From Paramecium tetraurelia (taxonomy: Eukaryota > Ciliophora > Oligohymenophorea > Peniculida > Parameciidae), in the NCBI RefSeq assembly GCF_000165425.1, contig NW_001798957.1, positions 248,001 through 312,000 of the forward strand: a stretch of 64,000 bases of DNA, written 5' to 3'. Below the pieces are notes generated by a model. That model searched no databases. It saw only the letters and a list, made by a program, of their open reading frames with translations, and was not told the origin of the DNA. The translations under genes were made by a program, and so were the position numbers. This document shows, in pieces, positions 49,401-61,700 of this stretch (position 1 is its first letter; each line of letters opens with the position of its first letter).

Positions 49401-51964
49401 TGATTTAGGATAAAAATATTAATTTGGTAAAAAAGATCCCATAAAGCTTTGTATTCTTTGCATCCATGCATCATATATATAAAAATCTCCTTCTATACTT
49501 ATTTTTGCATTGAATCTTTTATTAGGGGAACATCTTCCGTTCATTTCAGTAGTAGTACTAGTATAACCCACTTTACAAATTATACATCTCAAAATTGATT
49601 ATACAGTAATGAAACATTACAGACAATTGGAGATTAATTGTTCACAATTAATAATTTCTTTTGCTACAGAAAAATCTTATTTCGAGGATAATGTGCAGAT
49701 TTCTGTACCTTCCTAATTAATATAGCTTCTTAAACATGTATCTATTTTAGAACTCTTTTTTAGGCACTCGCCTAATTGAAAATCAAAAATATATCCATCC
49801 TCACACAATGCACATCCTACTTTTAGATTATCTTCTCCATTAAATTTTTAGAAGTTCTGGTAGAGTGTACTTTTTGTTAAATCATCAAAGACATATTCAA
49901 AACAATACACACAATTAGTTATAGAACACAATACACAATCATAATTTGAAGTAATGTAATAAGGTGTTCTACAATTCTTTTCATCTAAAATTCCCATTTC
50001 CAAAGCAATACATTACCCATTTATTCGTTCACTATACCAATCACAAACTATACATATTTATCCTGTTATAGACAATGCACAAAGAGAACAATTAGATGTC
50101 TAGCAAAAGTAACAATCATTTTGAAATAATGTAGACCAGCAAAATTACATAAATGGTTGAAATTTAGCATTATTATCATAATTAATATTGTTTAAATCTA
50201 TAATGCTAGAGTTGACACAACCTACACAGAATTCAAGATTTATTCCATTAAAATTGAAGTACTAGGTCCATCCATCATTTTCTTCTTCCACAAATGCCGA
50301 AGTGCTTCCATCCTGCTGAAACTACAAACTTGATTTACACTCAGGATTCTTACTCCATCCTTTTGGATTTAATACACATTCTAAACATGTTACGGCATCT
50401 TGATTTTGAACTCCAGGACTTTAATAATTAAATAAGATTACCAGTCATAACATTACCCATCTAATTCAAATTACCCATATTTGCATTCTATATTTTCTTC
50501 CTTAATAGAGATTGGCTACAAGTGAAAATTCGTATAGTTCTTGCAATCAATATCATCAATTGTGAAATAGGGACAAATACATTATTTATAATCTTGAAAA
50601 TAAACTCTTAATGAACCTTCGGAGCAAGTTAAACAATCCTTCTCCGTTGGACCATCACATTCACCACAACTATAATGGCAATCTCATTAAGAAAAAACTG
50701 TTTCGCAATTAACCAAATACAAGTTTCTCCCCATTATATTTAAAAAGTTGAAATTTGATTATTAGTTATTTCCCAATATGAGTTTATAATATATTTGATG
50801 AAATTACTTTATGTTCATTTGCATATTGTATTCGTATATTTTTCTCATATCAAAAAATTTGATATTAACTTAAAAGTCATCCTCTTCTAATTTCACATAT
50901 ATTAGATGCCACAATTAAATATTATGATTAATGTCGACCTCTCTTGTAATTAAGAAAGGGTTGTTCGTAAAATCTAAATTTACAGATGGAAATTAATAAC
51001 TGTAGGTTGTTATTATCAATTTTTTCGAGTTTTCTTCGAACTTGTAAAATAATTAAAACGGAGATAAATTCTAATTTTAAAGCTAACCATTTTAATAATT
51101 TGATGACAACTTAATAAATTAATATGTCATTGTCACATCACTCTATATTATATCTTTTATTTTAAACCATCCTGAAAATAGAAATGAATTACAATTATTA
51201 TATTTTGATATATAAATTTGAGTGTTCAGCTCAAGAAAATCGTAATCGTCTAAATTATTTTAAGGATTTTCTTAACACCTACATAATTTACTTCGACTAA
51301 TAAACTAAATTGCATAAGCAGCAAAATCTTTTAATTTATTATTACAAGAGACTGGAAGGATCCTACCTGGGAAGGAAGCAAACTTTCTTCCTTTTTCAAT
51401 GTTTATTAATCTTGAATTTTCAACTATAAAACTTCCTCCTATTTTTTGAATCAAAATAACATTTGAAAATGGAACTATTTGTAAAAATTCATCCATAATG
51501 ACTTCTTCATTCTTAATTATTATTATTTAAAATTAATTGGTGTAAGGGAAGAAAATAAAATCAAAATAATACCAGTAATTTTCATACTCAAAAATGCTTA
51601 TATCGATTTCGTAACTATATTGCAAATCGTCATTTCCTATAAATTATATTACTTTTGTGATAGTTCTTGATGTTAAATCTTAACAATCATAATGTAATAA
51701 ATTTAACTAGTTCGATTCCTTTTCAACCGAACTGAATAAATGATAGCAATTACTATCCAATACCCCAAGTTAATCAGAATATACTATTGAACTCAATGGA
51801 AGGTATTGAAACCATGAAGTCCATCTTTATATAACACCATCATCAATAATGAAATCTAATATTGAAAATTCCTCTATCCAATAAGGCAATTCAGAATTCA
51901 ATCGTATTAATTATTCTGAATATACTGCTTTCAACATCCAAATCAAGAAATATATTGATATCAT
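43414..51964 (-). CDS. giant surface protein: LamG-like, Cys-rich, beta-helix and C-terminal multi-TM domains, about 2800 aa
   Basis: ATG 51964 encodes a signal peptide (MISIYFLIWMLKAVYS). An N-terminal part with LamG-like rhythm follows (FLFSGWFKIKDIIQ, QLWHLIYVKLEEDDFQVNIK). A furin-like Cys-rich region spans about 50.7-49.2 kb (DCHYSCGECDGPTEKDC). A beta-helix region spans about 49.1-45.4 kb (IYNSNFIQNNASQGGAINA, KAKVGGGIYFAKQ). Then comes a Cys-rich ciliate signature (YWRPNYLSDYTESCF, GHIGGLCEECD) and several TMs (ISWIIFFAIPGLGILGLFIP, TIIIIILTYFEG), ending at TGA 43414-43416. One continuous frame was checked from 45.8 to 47.1 kb. An in-frame TGA sits at 50684-50686. The layout is known from large ciliate surface proteins; adhesion or signalling is inferred. 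Confidence 0.78.
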
Positions 51965-52666
51965 TTTGAATAATTAAATAATCTTTAAATTTATCAACCA
52001 ATACTTTATAATTCAGAAAACATATTCATTTTTCGATTCAAATATCATCTTTAAATTGCAGATTCAAAATAATAAGTCATCATTTCTAAAGTCAAATATT
52101 TTCATAGTTAAGATACCTTAACTTCATCAAAAAATAACTCTTTCATCTTTTTCACTTTGAATACAAACAGTTACAAAAAGTTGATATTATAACTAAATTT
52201 TCCTTTATTTTTCATTTTGTGCGATTTGATTAAAAATACTAAGTTTTATGCAATTTTACTAATCAAATTATAGTATTATTTATCGTCTGGCACATTTTGA
52301 GAGGGAAAATTCAATTCCTAAATTTCTTTTAATTCTGTTCACATTTGTTAAAATAATAATCAATTAAAAAAAAGTAAAATAATGTAATTGTTCTCCATCA
52401 AGGTGTTTAAGGTTTTACATAGAATTTAATCTTGAATTGAATTCACATTGAAACCCTTTCCTGTAGAAAAAATTATATAAAAAATCGAATTTGAAATTTA
52501 TTTTCTAATAAAATTATTTCAAAAATAATTAAAAGGTTGATGAAGCAATATTAATTGGTAAACATCAGCTCTATTAGTAGTAAGTCCTAAAAAATTATAG
52601 TAGATAAATAAGAAAAATAATATTTTACAATTATTAACTTTTGTATGCTATAATTAAAAGTTATGG
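51965..52666. other. A/T-rich intergenic DNA
   Basis: About 700 bp upstream of the giant gene, dominated by A and T runs; no gene or RNA seen. Confidence 0.5.
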
Positions 52667-53440
52667 TCAATCTAAGTTATATTTAGAATAATCATAAAAT
52701 TAAATCGTTTTAATTTTGTTTAGGAAGGAAATAAATTTTATGATAGTTATTAAAAATAAAAGGACTTTTATAAAAAAATTTGTTTCAAAAATAAAATTTT
52801 TGACATTTACATCAATAAAAAATTTATATTTTAAAAAATGAGAATTTGATTTAATTTCCATAAGAGATTGTTAGGTGTATTAAAACTACTTCTAAATATT
52901 GTATAAATTTCTCATTAATTTCCAATTATCGAATGAATGGAAGGTAATTATTTAATTATGTATACTTCTGTGATATAAATTCCATAAAGGTGGTTTATCT
53001 ATTAAAAATCTTATATTTTTATTAATAGGGTGATCTCTATATGAATTCATAATATTTATTAATTCATTTTTTAAAGAGTAATTGGCTAATGGAATTTTCA
53101 ACTCATTAAAATCGAAGGCTAATATTGAGATAAACCACATTTAGTAACCATCAAATTGTTAATTAGTCTTCTCATTGCATAAGTTTTAAGATTTCCCTAA
53201 GCATACTAAAGTGATATTTAAGAATTCTTAATATTATTCAGCAATCACAGCAGGTTAAATTTAGTAGAGATCTATTTAAGGAAATAAAGAATTTTTGTCA
53301 TTAACTATTAAATTATGAATTGAGAAATTTTTGGATAAACCTGGATTATTATGATATGAAAGTTAAGTAAATTTTTTTGAAAATTTTAATTTGTATTTTC
53401 GATTTGCTGATGTAAATCATTTATTAAGCATTTATTTGTT
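52667..53440 (-). CDS. 3' part of an unresolved gene, C-terminal membrane helix
   Basis: One minus-strand frame is open for about 250 codons to TGA 52667-52669. It includes NNPGLSKNFSIHNLIVNDKN, MWFISILAFDFNELKIPLAN, DHPINKNIRFLIDKPPLWNL and a C-terminal hydrophobic run FFIKVLLFLITIIKFISFL. The composition looks like a real protein, but I recognise no family. The frame meets a TGA near 53.43 kb just past a possible acceptor (CAG), so upstream exons probably exist. Extremely A/T-rich compared with other genes here. Confidence 0.5.
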
Positions 53441-55747
53441 AATTTTCAAAAAAAAAAATCAGAGTGTGTTAGTTCGAATTAATTTTAACCTGAATTTATG
53501 CATAACTTCAAATTTAAGAAATTTGCCGAGTTTATAAATTATTTATTTCTATATTGATAAGATAGGATAAATTTGAAATGACTCATCAAAAATATTTCAC
53601 TAAAAATAAATGGTAGATTAATGTTTTATTTAATTGTTCCATGACTACATAAATATTGCTTTATCTTTATAGTTTTGGATTTACAATTAAAAAATATCAA
53701 TATATTCATTTTTCAATTCTATTATTTTTCTCATTTTCTTTGAGTTTAATAATTAATATTTTTATTGTTTATAAATTATGCTTTGGATTTCTTCTATAAT
53801 CTGCCTTTTTATCCCTACAGTAACTTTTTGAAACTTAATAGAGTCCTACAACTACAACTTCTAATCATCTTAAGTTAGAATTTGTGGGCAAGTTTTGGTT
53901 AAAAATTATCATGACTAGAATTTAATGTATAAAATTTAATTATCTACAAAAGATCAGCAAAGCTTCTCAAATGTTAATATCTCTTTTGAGCTTCAACGCT
54001 ATTATAAGGTTGTTATTGTTATCGGAATTAAATTCTAAATTTGATGTTTTTTTTCTGAATACTGTATTAGCTATTATTTTGAATAAATATTTTTGTATAT
54101 AGCTGGGCAAGATTTTTTTGATGAATAGAATCGCTTTAGAATTATTCCATATAAGTAGAATCTAAAGAGCCAATGCTGTATTTGCTACTTAAAAAGGGAT
54201 TGAAATCAAGGCTTAAAATGTAATTTTGAATATAGATTTTGATATTTGATGCAATTTTTCAAATTTTTGAATTTACATTCATAAAATATCAACCAAATTC
54301 TAAATGTAAATCGATATTGGAGTAAGTACAAAATCAGCGAAGAGATTCAGCTCTGTAAGGGAAGCAGCTTAAGAAGCTAGTTAAAATTATGCTTAACTAG
54401 TGAAGTGATTTTATTAAGAATCAATATGAATTTAATCAATTACAAAATTTTTGGAAAAATAAGGAGCTAATCTCAGTATCTAAAATTAAATAATTTTTTA
54501 ATAAAATGAATATCCTTTCAAACAATTATCAATAAACTTCAATATCAGGCTTATTTATCTGAAATATTAAACAATTAAAATCTCTGAACTTGATCTAAAA
54601 AGATTATTTATTGAAATTTAAAAATTTAATAAAAGGTGCCTTACAGAATTTTATGTAAGTTTACTTGAAATTTGTTGCTACAATTTCTCTGACAAAATAG
54701 TTTTTCAAATTATTTTGCTATTTATCAAAGGTTACTCCTATTACTCAAAACTCAGTTAAATACTATCATTAAATCAAATAAGTCAAAGCAATTTGTTGAG
54801 GTGTTTATATTATAACAGCATTACACAAAATATAGAAATTTCAATGGATTTTTAAAATGTAATTAGAAAGATCATAACTTCTAAAGTAGGACCTAAAATA
54901 AAAATTACAAATAGATGAAGCATAACTCAGAACTAGGATTTTAATTGTTACGTTTAATATATGTATCAATTGCAATTTGTACTCCTGAATTATCAACAAT
55001 TACTTATTAATTTAATTTCAATATATAAAATGGAATGAGATACTGTGTTTAACTTAGACTATTTCGTAAGGAAAAATATCATTATACTGAAATGTACGAA
55101 TTATTTCATATTTATTCATGCATCCTCGCAGTTCTGTATTGACCCCTTTAGAAAGATTATGAGAAAATTTCAACTGTCATGGTTTGAAAAGAATTTGTAA
55201 TTTAAAAAAAATTTTTTAGTAAATAAAGGATGATAGTTTAATATCAATTAAAAAACTATTTTAAACTAGGTACTTCAATAATATAGTATTATGAAGGAAG
55301 AATTCACGTATTTCATTTATTTTAAGAAACAATAATAGCATATAATAACTGAAGATTTTAAGCATGTTTGGTACAAAATTGCAAATAAATTATATATATT
55401 GTATTTTCATCTATTTTTGGTTCAAAAAAAGAAAAATATTTTATAAAATCAAAATTCATAAAAATAATAATGATACATTTTTTCTATGTGCTTAATAATT
55501 TTCATTAATGTTAGAAATTCATTGATTTCATTAATTAAATTTAAAGTAAAATAGTCTTGCATTATTTATTTTACATTTTGTTATTTATAAAATAGATGTA
55601 AAGATAAGTCACGATGAACATGGAATATTTTATTTCACAATCTATCATATTTTATGTCTAGAATAGGATAATGGTATTATAAAATTGAAGTTCATTGTAT
55701 TTAATTAATTTTATTAAAAATTGTAAATTGCAAAGAAAGCAGAGTTT
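53441..55747. other. unresolved A/T-rich region with coding-like fragments on both strands
   Basis: Short minus-strand stretches (SHFKFILSYQYRNKQF near 53.6 kb; CPAIYKNIYSK near 54.1 kb) and plus-strand ones (DIGVSTKSAKRFSSVREAAQ near 54.3 kb, with a possible 19-nt intron) look coding but could not be assembled into one gene. It may be one or two intron-rich genes or decaying copies. No repeats or RNA genes seen. Confidence 0.35.
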
Positions 55748-56287
55748 ATGATTATACTTATATTTATTCATTTGATTATAGAATCTAATTCAATTTGTTT
55801 GAAAAATTAGAACTACTTTCTATCAATCATCAGAGGTAACTATAAGAATGTTTTACAAAAAAATGGAGAAGCAATCATTTCATCTAGATTACAAAATGGT
55901 ATGAAAGCTGGTAAAGATGGCAGCTGTCTTAATGATTCAATGTATGATTTAGACATTTATACTTGGAATTATCATGGATAATCAATCGCTTTTTAACTTA
56001 GACAAGTATATGAATTAAATACTTTAAAAATCTGGTTTTGGGATGGTGATAGCAGAATCTACAGATTCAAAATATACATTCAAAATGAAAATTAAGAGAA
56101 GTTGGTTTATGATGGGACAGGAAAAAGTATATTTATCTTAAAATTTCCTGATTTATTTGTTTCAAGATTTCGATTATAGAGTATAATTTCATTTTTTTTT
56201 AAAATAATATTATCTATAGTAAATGTGAGTGGGAATACATTCAATAATTAAATGCATTTATTAAGGGCTGAGGCCTACTACAATTGA
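55748..56287 (+). CDS. small F5/8 type C (discoidin-like) domain protein, 166-179 aa
   Basis: ATG 55748 to TGA 56285-56287. The body matches the discoidin-like domain found at the C-terminus of BTBD9-type proteins: QVYELNTLKIWFWDGDSRIY, RFKIYIQNENQEKLVYDG, LFVSRFRLQ, VSGNTFNNQMHLLRAEAYYN. A 39-nt segment at about 56181-56219 (GTA...TAG) is probably an intron of 3n length, so the frame stays open with or without it. No BTB domain precedes it; the N-terminus (MIILIFIHLIIESNS) is hydrophobic and may be a signal sequence or a wrong start. The fold usually binds ligands or lipids. Confidence 0.65.
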
Positions 56288-56724
56288 AAAGCAGATGATA
56301 AATATGTATGAAAATAATAATATTATATAATTTTAAGACGATAATCTAAGAATATTTTATTCGAATTATTAAGAAAGAAAGTGTCGTTAAAATTTAAATA
56401 ATTCTAGTCTAGAAATTCAAATTCTTAATATAAATTGGGAAAAAAATATATTTTGTAAAAGAAATTTTAATTATCATCCATCATTCTTTAGAACAATTGT
56501 ATTCATTAAATAACTCAATAGCATTTTGGATTTTCTCTGGAATTTTGATCCTTGAGCTTTTAATTTTTTATATACAACAATAATACACGAAATTCGTTCT
56601 AAAATTGATGCTTCTATTGACTTGTAAAATGAAATGAGCATGAATGATAAAATAATAAAAACAAATAGTAATTTTTAAATTAAATTCTGTTTGAATCCAA
56701 AAATTATATTTTAAATTAATACTT
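56288..56724. other. intergenic, with a faint hydrophobic plus-strand frame
   Basis: A/T-rich. A plus-strand frame near 56.46-56.64 kb is open and hydrophobic (SIAFWIFSGILILELLIFYI) but lacks a start or any family. Otherwise nothing seen. Confidence 0.35.
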
Positions 56725-58564
56725 ATGGGAAATAAGTAAATCAATTAATTTTCCTAAGAACAGTAAAACCTTAATAAAGAAATGTAAATACCTTCATATG
56801 TTTCATTATAGAACAACAGAAAAATAAGAGATTTCAATTTATGAGGATAATGTTTGGGATTGTTATCATTCTCGTTTTTGTAGAACTAAATTTTAAATTA
56901 ACTAAAGTTCTAAACAAGAAATCTAATATTCAACAATTGAAGGATTAGTCCTTAGAATGTAAATGTTCTTATACTTAATTAAAGCGATTAAATAACAGAT
57001 ATATCAGACAAGCCAGAAATATTAACTAACTTAGAACAGATTAAATACCTAAATTGGCTAGGAGAATATGGAGATAATTTAAAGAAGGTTGGCAAATGGA
57101 TTGCAAAATGGAAGGGAGAGATTTTGAAAGGTGTAGGTGGATGTTACTCTGAAAAAGGTGATGGATAAAAGTTAGGGTTATGGAAGGAATTAATTAAGAA
57201 TTATTGGAGGTAGTTTTTATTGATAATTGTTATAATTAAGCAAGGCTTAAGTGTACGAAATAGGAGAATACTGCGATGGTTAAAGAACAGGAAAATGGAT
57301 ATATATGTATAAAAATCAAGAGATGTATGATTTGTGTTTATATTTTTGTAGTGGTGGCGGATTTTATAACAAATCAGGTGAAAAAATTGGTAAATGGATT
57401 GTAATAAATGATGCTTTTTGGGAGTATTTGATTACATAATTCATTATTTAATTAAATTAGGTAAAGTTATGTCATTTTCAGTGGCTAATATGAAAAAGGT
57501 AAAAAAGTAGGTTTATGGGATACATATTACAATAATAATTGTGGAGAATAATAGACCTAATTGATGTATTATATTAATAACTGTAATTATAGGGGAACTG
57601 GAGTATATGATGAACAAGGTAGTAAGGTTGGAAAATGGGAAGAAATGAGTGAAGGATCTTGGAGGTAACCTAACTTTTCCTACTATTAATTTTAGAAGGA
57701 GATTAATAAATATAGTTGGAAACTATAAAAAGGAATAAAAAGTTGGTAGTTGGGATACTTATTGGACTTGGGATAAACAAATTATCAAAATGTAAATGTC
57801 ATAATATGCGATATCTTATTCATATTATTAGTGGCGGTGGAAATTATGACGAAAATGGAGGTAATGTTAAAGTAGGGAAATGGATTGATTTGAATGATGG
57901 TTTTAGAAGGTATAGAATTTACTTAAATTGTTACTTTAGTGATTATTAAGTGATATTTGAAGGTGATTATAAGTTTGGGACTAAAGTTGGTTTATGGCTT
58001 ACGTATTGGAGATGGAATCATATTTCTACATTTGAAAAGATGTAAATATTAATTTTACATTGCTCCTTACTAGTGGTGGAGGGACATATGATATTAAAGA
58101 AACTAATAAAAAAATAGGATATTGGATTGAGTAAGGTGATAATTTCAGATCGTAATTTAAAAATATCATTCTCTTAGTGATGCATAAGTCATAACCTTTG
58201 AGGGTGACTATCAAAATGATAAAAAAGTTGGCAGATGGAATTATTATTGGAGAGAAAATATATAAAAGAATTATGAATAGATGTAGTAAATAAAGACTTA
58301 TGTTAATAGTGGAGGTGGGTACTATGATAAATAAGGGAATAATTTAAAGATTGGTAAATGGATTGAGGTGAGCAATAAATTTTTTAAGTAAATTTAGAAT
58401 GTATTATTAGAAAGTCTAAAGTCATTTACAAGGGAACATATAAAAATAATAAAAAGGTTGGGACCTGGGATGAGATAAAAATAGATGATAATAAGAGGGG
58501 TAAATTAAGGGAGTTGTAAGAATTCACTAAATTTAGTACTTTCCTAGATTATCATGAATTATGA
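56725..58564 (+). CDS. glycine/tryptophan-rich tandem repeat protein (MORN-like units), 502 aa, eleven introns
   Basis: ATG 56725 gives MGNKQINQF, a possible N-myristoylation start. From residue 110 or so there are alternating units of the type GGGxYDExGxKxGKWIExxD and YxGxYKxxKKVGxWDTYW, for example GVYDEQGSKVGKWEEMSEG and GDYKFGTKVGLWLTYWRW, ending KVGTWDEIK and a polar tail to TGA 58562-58564. Eleven introns (28, 26, 31, 27, 37, 31, 40, 30, 32, 26 and 23 nt) leave exactly 503 codons; most sit at the same places in the unit. MORN-like repeats often bind membranes or scaffold proteins. This ciliate repeat family has no function I know of. Confidence 0.8.
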
Positions 58565-59709
58565 AAAAAAGACAAATAGAATTTGATATTTTTGTGAATT
58601 ATATAACTTAAACCACATAGTTTAATTTAACATATTACTTCAATTTAATTAACTTTCAGATTAAGTTTAAAGAAAATTCTAAATAGAAATCAAATTATGG
58701 ATTTATTTAATCTTATATAAACAAGAACAGCAAAACAAGACGTTTGTCTCTTTGTTGTCATTTTCAGTTTTCAAATTAATTAGTTTAATGAATACTAACC
58801 TATTGATTTAAGAAATAAAGTCTAAGTGTTTATTTGGTTATTTATAAGATTTTGAAAATACTTAATGATAAGTAACAAAGTAATAATGTAAAGTAATTAT
58901 AGAGGAGACAAGTTTATTTCAATTTATGTAAAATATAATAGAATTTAAATAATTCGAGCATTCAAACTAAATCATCAATGAATAGTCAAATTATAACGTT
59001 ATTATAGGTTAATTATAAAAAAGATAAATATAATTCTGATTTTGAAAAATCATTAATCAATTTATCAAATCTCAATTTTAGAATGTTTAGTAGTTAACTT
59101 TTAGAAATTAATTTGGTGTGAAAGATTCAGAATTTTTAATATATCAGTAATGGCAAGAATACATATAATTTAATTATAAAATTTGACTAGAAAAGTTAAA
59201 CTGAGCCATTATATATTCGAATAAATGTAGTCATAATAAGGGATAGCTCAGAAACATAAAAATTCTCTATCACGGTAATTACAATTAGAAATTAACAATT
59301 TTTGCATCCCTCATTACGTAGTTTATAAACTTCATATGAATTAATAACAAGGAGGGATTGTAATAAGCAGATGATTAAATGTGATTGTTTTCTCAAAAAA
59401 TTCTAAAAATTATCCTTACTCAACCTTTGAAATCAAGATAGTGAATAGTTATTTATTAATACTCATAAATGAAATATCATAATTAAATATACATGTTTAA
59501 TAATTAATGAGAATTCAAAGAATTCAATTGTATAATTCTTCATTTTGCATTTATTAAAATGAATTGTAAATCTATTGTAATTAAATTAATTATTTCTTAT
59601 AATATATATTACAATACAAATAGGTGATTATAGAATTTGTTTCTGCGTTGTGCATTTGCCTTATTAAAGCAACCTTTTCAATACTTCTTATTATTAAATC
59701 TTATAATAA
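58565..59709. other. A/T-rich intergenic DNA, 1.1 kb
   Basis: Long A/T-rich spacer with only short open stretches in any frame, no recognisable product, repeat or RNA. One of the longest apparently empty stretches in the window. Confidence 0.45.
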
Positions 59710-60693
59710 ATGTCACAAACAAATTATCCAACTTTGAATTACACAAACCAGTAAGCCCCATCATAATAGTTGTTTGATAATAGAAATTAAAATTTGAAAT
59801 TTATACCCATAATAATTCCAACAGAAGGATAAAATTAATACCAACCATAATATTCATCCTAATAATAATATTGTCATAACTAAGTGACACCCAACTTGGC
59901 ATATTCAAATATTCAAGTTAATGAACAATTAATATTTCCTACACCAAATTTAATAAAGGATAAAGATTTTTCATAATAAAAACAGTTTCTCTTTTAAATT
60001 TTGGGAATATTTATATTATGGACAATTATTTCTGCTTTCCTTTATTATATATTGATGTTTAGTGTGTTCGGTATATTTAGGATAAGTGGAATCTATTTAG
60101 TTGTGGCAATCGCTTCTCTCGTATGTATTGGATTTCTGATTAAATTTGGAATTGACTAAAAGTAGAGAAAGGTAATAACTATATGAAATTGTAGTCGCAA
60201 TAAATTTTACTCGTACTATTGGGACTTATTTTTTGCTATACATTATTTTACATCGGGCTATTATACTTTCTATTGATTTCAGTACACAATTATTGGACAT
60301 GTAAAATTCTTATATCATTTCTAGCTGTGCTGGTATATTTTGTATTCCAATGTTTGATATGTTGTAATTTTATTACGAACTTCATAATATTAATCTATCT
60401 TCTTTTTGAAAATACTAAAATAAGAGTGATTTGTAAATTAAATAAATTATATGTAGATGTTTGCTTAATAGAATTTACCATAATTGCCATAATGGGAATC
60501 ATCTACTTACCATTCTTCTATTTGCTTATTGCAGTCTTACCTTATCCTATTTGTATTTTGAATGCCTTCAAGCAAATTCTAAAAGGAAGAGTAAACATTT
60601 TATTATATAATCTAGTTTAATTTATAATAAGATGAAGTAGTTGCAGCATCAATCGCAGCATTTTATGGCATGTTTGTTATCTGTGAAGATTGA
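59710..60693 (+). CDS. TMBIM/lifeguard (Bax inhibitor-1-like) seven-TM membrane protein, 311 aa
   Basis: ATG 59710; introns of 23 and 25 nt leave exactly 312 codons. The layout fits the lifeguard branch: a Gln/Pro/Tyr-rich cytosolic N-terminus of about 100 residues, then about seven TM helices (ILGIFILWTIISAFLYYILM, ILLVLLGLIFCYTLFYIGLL, EFTIIAIMGIIYLPFFYLLI). The C-terminal element KGRFNLQQDEVVAASIAAFY lines up with the GGR...DEYV.AALxLY segment of that family. Sequence similarity is weak elsewhere, so the call rests on layout and this motif. Family members modulate ER or Golgi Ca2+ leak and cell death. Confidence 0.6.
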
Positions 60694-60819
60694 ATTTAAT
60701 ATAATTAATAAATTTTAATATTAATTACTATAATTATTCAGAAAACTCTGTCTATTTAATTAAATTGAGTATATTCACTAATTTTATTGATCTTTTCTTT
60801 AATTATATACTATTGACTG
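60694..60819. other. short intergenic spacer
   Basis: About 125 bp, A/T-rich; nothing seen. Confidence 0.4.
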
Positions 60820-61700
60820 AAACTTTTATTGCAAAATGCAATCGGATTCATTGATATAAATGAGATTAAAAAATTAATTCATCCCCCAATAATTGTTGAG
60901 AAGATAATGACAATAGTATGCATTTTATTGGACCCCATATTCAAGAAAAGTGGAAATGTAAATTGGACAGCTTGCTTAAAGATAATTAAAAATGCATTCT
61001 TTATATTCCAACTAAAAAATTTAGATTAAAATTTGCTCTAAGATATCTACTCAATATCAGCAGAATAAGTTTAAAGAGTCTCAACTGCATGCCTTTCATT
61101 TTATTTATATATTAGAGCTGTTGTAGCTATCAAAAGAATCTAATTGTATTAAATAAAAAGTTATTGAGAAATTGATAAAAAGAGACTAAAAAGCTGTGAT
61201 GCGACTTTAAAGAATGAATGACTGATGAAGAGCATTCAAAATAAATTTAAAAATTAATAAAATTATAATATATAAATTATGATATACATTGTTCTGCTAT
61301 AAATTCGATTAACTGTTCTCAAATAAAAGCATAAATAAAAGTGATAAAAATAAAAATGGTGGAATGATGAATATTGCATTATCAAAATTCTAAATTGGCA
61401 TTACATATTATATGAGAAATGAAGTTGAGGTTTCAATAGATATATTTTTCATTAAAAATATTGGTAACATTTTAATCTTGAATTATATTAATTAGAGGGA
61501 TTTACAGTTTAGATCTTTGATTGAAAAGAGCAAAACTAATTTCAGAAGTCATAATTATGATAACATAAGTATAATAGAAATGCTTAATTCAAACTGTGAT
61601 GAGAAGAATGCCCTGCTGAAACTTCAAAACTTTTAAAAACTGGAAATCCTATGATGTTAATTTTTGATAATAGAAAATATTTAAACGAAATTGAATATGA
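60820..61700 (+). pseudogene. relic of a dynein heavy chain gene (stalk region)
   Basis: The plus frame from about 60820 reads AIGFIDINEIKKLIHPPIIV then EKIMTIVCILLD, the signature that opens the dynein stalk coiled coil (family form: di.ElK....PP..V..Vm.avcilL). Next come a Trp and then VSTACLSFYLYIRAVVAIKR, matching the ISKACxxLxxWVRAM part in the right order and spacing. Downstream the match fades through several in-frame TGA codons (first near 61.17 kb and 61.21 kb). A weaker stretch near 61.4-61.65 kb may derive from the AAA5 side. Far too short for a heavy chain of over 4000 residues: a truncated, decayed host gene copy. Confidence 0.65.

Noticed and set aside
57716-57949. ORF METIKRNKKLVVG...
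   Set aside because: It reads through two introns of the repeat gene in the wrong frame; the spliced model gives regular repeats instead.
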